A stretch of DNA of 22,903 bases, taken from assembly GCA_910580075.1 (NCBI GenBank), contig CAJTVR010000077.1, positions 1 to 22,903 of the forward strand, written 5' to 3'. Position numbers and translations under genes: made by a program. The stretch's first letter is position 1. Each line of letters begins with the position of its first letter. The notes under the pieces are model-generated. The model was not told where the DNA came from. It did no database searches and saw only the letters and a program-made list of their open reading frames with translations. The stretch comes from an uncultured Eubacterium sp. GTDB taxonomy: Bacteria > Bacillota > Clostridia > Lachnospirales > Lachnospiraceae. Below are positions 6,793 through 13,829 of this stretch, one piece after another.

Positions 6793-9700
6793 TTACATAC
6801 CGCTGCTTCTTGTGACTGTAACTGTACCGCTGGATACTCCGGATGCGCTGATCAGGCGGATTGAAATCGTCTGCTCTGCATATGCCTGCGGCAGCTGCAG
6901 TGTATAAACATATCCGTTGTATGCCTGATTATAAACGCCTGTCTGTGACGTATAATCTACCCCGTCTATATTCATCACTATGGTACCGGATTCTTTTGCA
7001 AGTACTTCTATCTGCTGTGTGTAAATATTAATATCGCTCGTAAGCACGGAAGGTGTTTCCGGTGTAACAATTACAGGTACATATTCTGTAACAGTTTCTT
7101 CTGCAATTTCAGCTATCTTTCCGCCGCTTCTTGCTACAATATATACTTTTTCCCCAGCCATTAAAGACCCGCTGAGTGTATACGTAAACTGACCCATACT
7201 GTCGAGCATAACCCTTGTGCTCTTACCGCGGACGATCACACTGACTGCATAATTTGCAAGTGTGCTGCCCTTGATTTCCAGGCTGTTTGTATAAACAGGC
7301 TGCAGAACAGTATCTGTCATTGAAGTAAACTCTGTATTTGACCGGACGCTTACCGAAGCTGCCAGACTCGTTCTGGATGCTCCGTCTTTCACATCATTTG
7401 CGGCTACTAAAATTTCCTGACCGGCACTAAACCCGTCTGTCTGCACTGCAAATCTGCCGTCTGAGCCAATTTCACCGCTGTACTGGCGTCCTCCGGCCAT
7501 AACCGTTACAGTACCTGATTCTTTTACATTCGTAACCTGTCCGTAAACAAAATCTTCCAGATCGCAGATTTCTTCTACAACCGGTACATCCGGCGCTGCA
7601 TCCTCTGTCACTACCGATGCAGTAGCGCTTTTTCTGCCTGCCTTATCCAGTGTCAGGAATTTAAGGGATACACCTGCATTCTGCACTGGAAGCGACATTT
7701 CAAAGTTTGTACCTGTTATAACAGAATCCACAATATTCAGCTGCCTTGCCTTGCTGTATGCCTCCGATTTCAGATACAGCGCTTTATCGGCAGCCGAACA
7801 GTATACATTCGTGCCGGCAATTGCAATCACGGCTGCAGAAGAACCTGTATAACGTCCCGTAACCTTTTGCGATTTATTTGTAACCGGGTCAATATCCGGC
7901 ATATCCGGCCCGTTTTTAAATACTGTAATAGAAACCGTTTTGCTCTGCTTTCCATTCTCATCTGTACAGTATGCAGATATCGTTCTTCCGGCTGGCAGAC
8001 GTTCAATTGTACAGGTGTATGTGCCGTCTTCTAACGCTTCCGCTTCATAAGTATTTCCGTCTGCATTAATATGGACGGTTGTCCCAAATCTGGCTGTTCC
8101 TGTCAGAGCAGAGCCTTTGTTGCTGATTTTATTAATTGTCGGTGCCTGCACAGCATCCGGATTAATATTGGAAACTTCTATATATTTCACGCTCTTATTG
8201 CCATACGCATCTTCTGCCCGTACAGCATAGATACCGTTTTCGCTTACTGTAAAATACCCAGGCGTCACATCCTGTGCTGTATCCCACACAGTGCTGTCAG
8301 CTGTCTCCTGTCCTTTTACCCATTTCACCCGGGTCACTCCCGACCGGTCTGTAGCCTGGACTTTTATATCTACCGGCTTGTCTGTTTCTTCTGTCATTGT
8401 AGATGAAACAATCAAAAGCGGACTTATCGTATCTGTCTTATCTGTCTGGATAAATTTAGCCAGATAATAAGCAAATTTATCATTGCTGCTTAATAATCCG
8501 TTAAACCATTCCTTCATCAGCGCATCTGTCTGAGAAAAAACGCTTGCACGTACAATGTATTCACGGTCTGTATCAAAAACAACGTTCCAGTTGTGATCGG
8601 TATCTGATTTCAAATCCCCGAACTTCTGCTGCTGTTTCAGGTAGTTAATCAGATGTACATATGCAAGATCTGATTTGCCAAGCACTTTCTGTGATGAAAT
8701 CGTACCTGTGGCATCGCTGGACTGAATCGTATGGCTGACCAGAATCAGTTTCTGATCATCCATCACAGGCTGGCCGTTATGTGTCAGGCTGACCACACGC
8801 TGCGAATAAGAATTCTTAAGATCTCCTGCTTTGGAATAGCGCGGCTGTCTTGTCGCATCAATGGTATATTCAATGCCGTCAAATACCGCAAAATTACTCC
8901 AGTCATCCAGCCATTCTGAGCCTGCAATCGAAGAAGCTCCTCTTTCCTCAAGCATTTTTTCCAAAACTTCATCTGAAGAAATGCTGCCGTCTGCGGCTGT
9001 ATAAACGCTTGCCGACCATTCTATCAGCTCCCGCAGCTGCGCACCGGATACCCAGTAGACAATGTTATTATTATGATTATCCTGCTGCATATTCAGGATA
9101 TCTTTCATTGTAATAGTACCGTTTAAGCTGATGTTATCTTCTGCCGACTGGCTGCCGCTGAGCGTATATTTCGTCGTCGCCACAACCGGACAGCCGCCGT
9201 ATTCCAGCTTCCCTGCCCCGCCTGTATAAGACAGGCCGTACTGAAGTTTCGATTCATTTACAAGCTGAATCGCATAATTATCTTCTAACAGTGCAAAATA
9301 ACTGTTAATCTTTTCATCTGCTGAAAGCGTTCCTACCACTTCTTTGAGCGATTCTTCCACTGCTCTGATTTCCGGCTCCTGCGAATCTATAATAGCCGTA
9401 CTGGAAGGCGTATCTTTTGTTACCATGCGAAGTTTTGCTGAAGAACCCGTAATCTCGATTTCTCCGTCTTCATCAATTTCCAGATTCAGGTCAATGACCC
9501 CGATCCCGGCTCCGTGGTCTTTAATCATTGTAACCGGCTTGCCATTCATAAGCCCCGTCTTTTTATCTACATTCGGCAGATTATAATAAGACGCAGACGC
9601 CTTGTCAGATGACGGGTAATTCTTATGTCCGTGCCCTGCCGCTACTGCATCTACATTTTCCAGTTTTGTCAGCGCATAAGCTGCATTATCGCTGTCATCA

Positions 9701-10455
9701 TCCGGATTTGCGCTTCCCATAGAGGAATGCGCAATTACAACTACAAAATCTGCCCCCTGTGATTTTAAAGCTGCGGCCTGTTTTTCCACCGTGCTTACAA
9801 TCGGCAGCGCAATCAGGTCTTCTTTGCAGTTCGAGTAAGACGACATAGAAGGAATCGTAATGCCAATCACCCCGACTTCTACCATGACAGTTTTGTTTTT
9901 ATCCGTCTTCAGCTTTTTCGTAATCATTTTTGTTTCGTTCCAGGCAGTCTGGCCTGTATCTGCCCTTATAATATTGGACAGTACACATTTCTTTTTCAGC
10001 CCGGACAGTTCCAGCTGTTTGTCGATATACGAATATCCATAGTCAAAATCGTGGTTGCCAAGTGCAATCGCATCATAGTTTATTAACGACATTGCCTTAT
10101 ATATCGGCTGGACGGTGTCTTCCCCGGATTTGCTCAGAATATAATCCGCTGCATATCCATAGACAGAATCTCCTGTATCCACGGTCAGCGTATTGCCTGA
10201 TCCGGTTTCCTGCCTGGCTTCCTTAATCAGCGTATACAGCTGGGCAAGGCTGCCTGGTTTTTCGCTAGCATTATCATAATGCATTGTCGTTACCTGTCCA
10301 TGCAGATCCGTTGTCGATATAATGCGCAGTGTTGCTTTTTGCGGCGCTGCAGCCTTGACATTCATCAGAGGGCATGACATAAATACCAGCATGAATACCA
10401 GCATGAAATTCAGTATGCTGCGAACTCTCCCGTTTTTCTTTACTGCTTTACTCAT
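6793..10455 (-). CDS. Secreted CpdB-type cyclic phosphodiesterase/5'-nucleotidase with Ig-like repeats
   Basis: This 1,220-residue exported protein has a signal peptide (basic start, hydrophobic core about 13-30, likely cleavage near 34-37). The calcineurin-like metallophosphatase domain shows DLHG (50-53), GDSVYG (95-100), GNHDFDYG (133-140), AHSSMG (242-247) and GHGHKN (274-279), which supply the two-metal site. The 5'-nucleotidase C-terminal domain follows (about 390-610), with the substrate-pocket stretch FAVFDGIEYTIDATRQPRY. PIYKAMSLINYD and overall order resemble 2',3'-cyclic-nucleotide 2'-phosphodiesterases more than plain 5'-nucleotidases. Residues about 675-1215 form a chain of bacterial Ig-like beta domains. 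No LPXTG, SLH or terminal membrane helix is seen, so wall binding would rest on the Ig-like part. It sits inside the polymer locus, 34 nt after a pyruvyl-transferase gene; whether its substrate is nucleotide or a phosphodiester polymer is open. Confidence 0.88.
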   Translation of the reverse strand: MSKAVKKNGRVRSILNFMLVFMLVFMSCPLMNVKAAAPQKATLRIISTTDLHGQVTTMHYDNASEKPGSLAQLYTLIKEARQETGSGNTLTVDTGDSVYGYAADYILSKSGEDTVQPIYKAMSLINYDAIALGNHDFDYGYSYIDKQLELSGLKKKCVLSNIIRADTGQTAWNETKMITKKLKTDKNKTVMVEVGVIGITIPSMSSYSNCKEDLIALPIVSTVEKQAAALKSQGADFVVVIAHSSMGSANPDDDSDNAAYALTKLENVDAVAAGHGHKNYPSSDKASASYYNLPNVDKKTGLMNGKPVTMIKDHGAGIGVIDLNLEIDEDGEIEITGSSAKLRMVTKDTPSSTAIIDSQEPEIRAVEESLKEVVGTLSADEKINSYFALLEDNYAIQLVNESKLQYGLSYTGGAGKLEYGGCPVVATTKYTLSGSQSAEDNISLNGTITMKDILNMQQDNHNNNIVYWVSGAQLRELIEWSASVYTAADGSISSDEVLEKMLEERGASSIAGSEWLDDWSNFAVFDGIEYTIDATRQPRYSKAGDLKNSYSQRVVSLTHNGQPVMDDQKLILVSHTIQSSDATGTISSQKVLGKSDLAYVHLINYLKQQQKFGDLKSDTDHNWNVVFDTDREYIVRASVFSQTDALMKEWFNGLLSSNDKFAYYLAKFIQTDKTDTISPLLIVSSTMTEETDKPVDIKVQATDRSGVTRVKWVKGQETADSTVWDTAQDVTPGYFTVSENGIYAVRAEDAYGNKSVKYIEVSNINPDAVQAPTINKISNKGSALTGTARFGTTVHINADGNTYEAEALEDGTYTCTIERLPAGRTISAYCTDENGKQSKTVSITVFKNGPDMPDIDPVTNKSQKVTGRYTGSSAAVIAIAGTNVYCSAADKALYLKSEAYSKARQLNIVDSVITGTNFEMSLPVQNAGVSLKFLTLDKAGRKSATASVVTEDAAPDVPVVEEICDLEDFVYGQVTNVKESGTVTVMAGGRQYSGEIGSDGRFAVQTDGFSAGQEILVAANDVKDGASRTSLAASVSVRSNTEFTSMTDTVLQPVYTNSLEIKGSTLANYAVSVIVRGKSTRVMLDSMGQFTYTLSGSLMAGEKVYIVARSGGKIAEIAEETVTEYVPVIVTPETPSVLTSDINIYTQQIEVLAKESGTIVMNIDGVDYTSQTGVYNQAYNGYVYTLQLPQAYAEQTISIRLISASGVSSGTVTVTRSSGM

Positions 10456-10489
10456 TTTACTGCTTTGCTCCTATTCTAGTATTACTTTC

Positions 10490-11683
10490 CTACTTCTTAT
10501 GTCTTTTCATACATGCTTTTGCCCAGTCCTTAAGCGTGATGTCATCCAGCTTTTTTTCCAGCTTCTGGATTTTATCAAGCTCCTCAGGCAGCATGCCGCC
10601 GTTTCCTTTTTTCAGACGTTTTTCAAGCGTTGCTGCTTTTTTCTTATACTTATTGCGTTCCTCTAACAGTCCCCTGTTCTGGTGGAGCCATTTCTCCAGC
10701 GTCCAGTGCATCAGCTCATTCTGCCAGCGGCGTGCCTGCTCTTCTGTATAAGAAGTCTTTTTGATTTCGCCGATTGGAAGCTCACAGTCTCTGGTCTCAC
10801 TGATAAACTGTTCGATGCTGTCTGTCAGAGCTTTTCTTGTCGCGATATGTTCCTGTTTATTTGCCGGAGGATTGTTATAATCAAAATTAATTTTCCCGGA
10901 AATAAAATCCTGATCTGATATATTATGAACCCAGCTATAATACGGAGCCCACCTCGTTGTATTTCCTGTATCATTCATATTTACAATCGAAAGTACCGGC
11001 GTTTCCATTGCCAGGCACGGCAGGGATACATGCAGGCGTCTTGTAACTACAAACCGCGCATTCTGGTACTGGGTCAGAATATCTTCCACTGCTTCAAAGC
11101 GTTTTTCCATCGAAGCGTCTGACTTTCTGTAATCACAGTGATGTGTCAGCACGCGGATTTCCAGGCCGCTGTCTTTGAGCCATTCCCTGGCAGCCTCTTC
11201 CAGCTGCGGCTTTAAATCCACCAGGCAGACATACGTGCCGGCATCCGGTGTTTTCTTCTGCTTTGGCAGCGTCAGCGTAATGCAGCCGCTGAAATAGCAG
11301 TCAAATCCACGATCCTTAAAAAAATCCATTGTCGTCTGGTCCCTGCAGCCCACCGGTCCGTTCGCACGGAAAAATTCTCCGCCTATGCCTGCCAGCCACT
11401 CATCCTGAATCGGCGAAGCTTTCCGGTATATTGTATAATTGTTCATATGCATGCTGACCAGTTTTGGAACAATGCACTCTGCAGGAGGCCAGTTCCATTT
11501 CTGCCACATCCACCAGGCGCTCATAATAACGCCGACCGGCTCATTATTTTCAGACTGAAAGGAATCGATATTTTCCCGCTCTACAAGGTAATCAATATGC
11601 GGAAGGAACTGTGCGGAAGCATAGGCCTGAATATCATCTCCCAGATTCATTGTCGTCTTATGCATCAATACTCCATATTTCAT
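10490..11683 (-). CDS. Polysaccharide pyruvyl transferase family protein with C-terminal coiled coil
   Basis: This 397-residue cytoplasmic protein carries the polysaccharide pyruvyl transferase signature: TTMNLGDDIQAYASAQFLP at 10-28, GPVGCRDQTTMDFFKDRG at 109-126, FSGCITLTLP at 131-140 and RRLHVSLPCLAMETPVLSI at 215-233. It probably attaches pyruvate ketal groups to a locus-made glycan or polyol chain, although many family members have no tested reaction. Residues about 312-385 are charged and heptad-like (LLEERNKYKKK, KIQKLEKKLDD), predicting a coiled coil that may bring in a partner. I choose the ATG at 11683, which begins MKYGVLMHK and has GGAGAG about four bases upstream. The frame stays open to 11770, but that extension lies in a tandem DNA duplication and does not resemble the family. 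It is followed after 34 nt by the secreted phosphodiesterase gene. Confidence 0.85.
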   Translation of the reverse strand: MKYGVLMHKTTMNLGDDIQAYASAQFLPHIDYLVERENIDSFQSENNEPVGVIMSAWWMWQKWNWPPAECIVPKLVSMHMNNYTIYRKASPIQDEWLAGIGGEFFRANGPVGCRDQTTMDFFKDRGFDCYFSGCITLTLPKQKKTPDAGTYVCLVDLKPQLEEAAREWLKDSGLEIRVLTHHCDYRKSDASMEKRFEAVEDILTQYQNARFVVTRRLHVSLPCLAMETPVLSIVNMNDTGNTTRWAPYYSWVHNISDQDFISGKINFDYNNPPANKQEHIATRKALTDSIEQFISETRDCELPIGEIKKTSYTEEQARRWQNELMHWTLEKWLHQNRGLLEERNKYKKKAATLEKRLKKGNGGMLPEELDKIQKLEKKLDDITLKDWAKACMKRHKK

Positions 11684-11701
11684 CGTACTCTCCATTCTGC
11701 T

Positions 11702-11810
11702 GCTAACAGCCATTTTATTATGGTCCGGCCGTACAGCCTGTTTATATCTGTGCCTGTCGCTAACAGCCATTTTATCATCATCTGGCTGTACAGCCCGTTT
11801 ACAGCCTGTC
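11702..11810. repeat. Imperfect tandem duplication, 57 and 52 bp
   Basis: Copy A (11702-11758) and copy B (11759-11810) are directly adjacent. Both open with GCTAACAGCCATTTTAT, share GTACAGCC and GTTTA, and end GCCTGTC; they differ by a few substitutions and a 5-nt gap. They occupy most of the gap between the epimerase gene and the pyruvyl-transferase gene. On the minus strand each copy holds ATGGCTGTTAGC, so the duplication creates spurious upstream in-frame or near-frame start codons. Confidence 0.85.
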
Positions 11811-11828
11811 CCGCTGCACGTTTGCGGC

Positions 11829-12944
11829 TTACCAGCCGGCCTGTTCCTTACTGTTTTTCATGCTTGCAGCCAGCCGCTGAAACATTTCCCCCAGATTTAC
11901 AGTCGGTTTCCATCCAAGCGCAAGCAGCCTGCCGGCATCAAGCGCAATTACCATCTCCGGGTTGTATCCAAAAGAAGCCACATCCTTTGGCATATCAAAC
12001 GTCACATGAATGCCGGATTCCTGGAAAATATCACAGACAAGCTGCGCCATATTGGCAATGGAAATCCGTGTATTCATATTTGTCACATTATAAGCCGTTC
12101 CGTCTTCTCCCTTTAATAAAATAAGAAGCATCGCAGCGGCTGCGTCTTTTGTATAGCAGTAACTGCGCTCTGTCTTTCCGGCAGTGTGCAGCACAATATT
12201 CTTTTTCTCAATGGCACATCTTGCAAATTCCGCAAATACACGTCCGTCGTCATATTCCACTCCGGCACCAAATGTCTGGGAAAGCCTCGCAATCCGGACC
12301 GGCACCCCGTACTGTGATACATATGCCGCACAGATACATTCTACCATCCGTTTGCCTTCCGAATAACTGCTGCGCACTGCAAGAGGATCTATATAGCCGC
12401 TGTAGGATTCATCAATCATTCCCGCATCAGATGCCGGCGTTCCGTATACTTCTAAAGAAGACAGGTACAAAAAGCCCTTTACCTGTTTTAGCCTTGCAAA
12501 TTCCAGAACATGAACCGTGCCGTTTACAGCAGTCATAATCGTCTCTACCGGATTGGATACAAAGTATCTGGAACTGGTAGCGCTCGCTCCGTGCACAATA
12601 TAATCTACAGATTCCTCACATATAATCTCATCATTGACATCTGCCGTTACCAGCTTTACATCCCCGCGCTCCAACAGACTGCCGAATACTTTTTTTGCCT
12701 TCTCCTGGCTGCGTACCATAGCCAGAATCCGGATACCGGCATCTGTCATGCGGTTTGCACAGGCAAGCGCCTTTACAATCTGAGAACCCAGCAGACCTGT
12801 AGCGCCCGTTACAAATACAGACTTATTTTTCAGCATATCAAACGGAACGGATGTATCCTGTACCAGCTGCTCCAGATCTTCCTGCAGTATGGCATCCATC
12901 GGACTTTCTTTGATCCGGCTTATCTGATTTGCATTATTTTCCAT
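11829..12944 (-). CDS. NAD-dependent epimerase/dehydratase (extended SDR)
   Basis: This 371-residue extended short-chain dehydrogenase has the NAD(P)-binding glycine motif TGATGLLG at 46-53, the catalytic serine region YLSSLEVYG at 160-168 and YSEGK (Tyr194, Lys198). The family converts nucleotide sugars by epimerisation, dehydration or reduction at a keto intermediate. Its place immediately after an IspD/TarI-like cytidylyltransferase gene suggests that it makes or alters the polyol-phosphate or CDP-linked sugar of a second CDP-alditol route, not CDP-ribitol, which tarI and tarJ cover. The start is set at 12944, where GGAGG lies eight bases upstream; the in-frame ATG at 12959 overlaps that ribosome site and has none of its own. 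An 83-nt gap separates it from the cytidylyltransferase. Exact substrate unknown. Confidence 0.82.
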   Translation of the reverse strand: MENNANQISRIKESPMDAILQEDLEQLVQDTSVPFDMLKNKSVFVTGATGLLGSQIVKALACANRMTDAGIRILAMVRSQEKAKKVFGSLLERGDVKLVTADVNDEIICEESVDYIVHGASATSSRYFVSNPVETIMTAVNGTVHVLEFARLKQVKGFLYLSSLEVYGTPASDAGMIDESYSGYIDPLAVRSSYSEGKRMVECICAAYVSQYGVPVRIARLSQTFGAGVEYDDGRVFAEFARCAIEKKNIVLHTAGKTERSYCYTKDAAAAMLLILLKGEDGTAYNVTNMNTRISIANMAQLVCDIFQESGIHVTFDMPKDVASFGYNPEMVIALDAGRLLALGWKPTVNLGEMFQRLAASMKNSKEQAGW

Positions 12945-13027
12945 ATTCCCTTCCTCCATTCAGACACTTTACTGACTTTTTGCCACGCATAATTTTTCTC
13001 CCGCCTGCTTCATTCCTCTGCCGGCGT

Positions 13028-13044
13028 GCATGTTTCAAACATGC
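13028..13044. repeat. 17-nt near-perfect palindrome after the cytidylyltransferase stop
   Basis: GCATGTTT (13028-13035), a single central C, and AAACATGC (13037-13044) form a perfect dyad. It ends one base before the TAG stop triplet (13046-13048). Without a following T-tract it is a poor terminator; it could be an mRNA-end hairpin or a protein-binding operator. Confidence 0.5.
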
Positions 13045-13045
13045 T

Positions 13046-13816
13046 CTAGTATTTGCGATGCTTATTCATACGTGTTTCAATCCGGTTTGTAATGCCAAGC
13101 CCGAACGCCTGCTCATTTTCTTTATACTGGAGCAGTGCGCGGAACATGTAGACATCTTCCGGTGTCGTCACTTTAATGTTTCCCCGGTTTCCCGGTACCA
13201 TATGTGCTTCCATTCCCTGGCTGCGGATAATCGTACAGGCATCCACCATATTCTCATAACGCTGCGGCCTTTTGCGTATTTCATCATGAGCCGCAATAAT
13301 GTCTTTCAGATAAAAGCTCTGCGGTGCCTGCGCTGCAAAGGTATCTTTCCGAAACGGCACTGATTCTACGCTTTCGCCGTCATGGCTTAGAAGAATCGTT
13401 TCATAACATGCCGTACATGTAATGGCATTTCCGTTTTCTTTTACACCCCTGATATTATTTGAAATCACTTCATACGATACAAACGGACGCACCCCGTCAT
13501 GCAAAAGCACAATAGAGTCCTGCGGGTTTTCTGATTCCGCTTTTTTCAGCGCATTATATATAGAATCCTGCGCCGTATCTCCTCCCGGAATCACTGCTGC
13601 CGTTTTGCTCAGGCGGTATTCATCCACCAGCTCGTTCATGTATCCGATATATTCATCCAGTACAGAAATATAAATCTTATCAATCTCATCATGATACTGA
13701 AACAGCTGCAGCGTATGGATAATGACCGGTTTTCCGTTAATCTCCAAAAACTGCTTGGGAATGCCGGAGCCCATGCGCACTCCGCTGCCGCCAGCAAAAA
13801 TAATCGCGATATTCAT
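13046..13816 (-). CDS. IspD/TarI-like cytidylyltransferase of a second CDP-alditol branch
   Basis: This 256-residue protein carries the CTP-binding loop FAGGSGVRMG at 7-16, PKQF at 20-23, HDGVRPF at 106-112 and GNIKVTTPEDVYMF near 212-225, so it should activate a polyol- or sugar-phosphate with CTP. It is a clear but distant paralogue of TarI at 2521-3243: it lacks the TarI-type QWIRYTQD and YQGQTPQSF segments and instead reads FAAQAPQSF. The neighbours are a TagF-class transferase upstream and an SDR downstream, pointing to a CDP-alditol for a polymer rather than the isoprenoid pathway. I use the ATG at 13816 with AGGAGG nine bases upstream; the frame is open to 13861 but that would overlap the upstream gene. 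The ribosome site abuts the upstream stop codon (13 nt gap), so translation is likely coupled. Confidence 0.85.
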   Translation of the reverse strand: MNIAIIFAGGSGVRMGSGIPKQFLEINGKPVIIHTLQLFQYHDEIDKIYISVLDEYIGYMNELVDEYRLSKTAAVIPGGDTAQDSIYNALKKAESENPQDSIVLLHDGVRPFVSYEVISNNIRGVKENGNAITCTACYETILLSHDGESVESVPFRKDTFAAQAPQSFYLKDIIAAHDEIRKRPQRYENMVDACTIIRSQGMEAHMVPGNRGNIKVTTPEDVYMFRALLQYKENEQAFGLGITNRIETRMNKHRKY

Positions 13817-13829
13817 ATACGCTCTCCTC

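Noticed and set aside
11447..12124. Plus-strand open frame of 225 codons
   Set aside because: It lies opposite two well-supported minus-strand genes, covers the tandem duplication, and its product is rich in H, P, S and C with no recognisable motif.
12945..12959. Upstream ATG for the SDR gene
   Set aside because: That ATG overlaps the GGAGG that serves the start at 12944 and has no ribosome site of its own.
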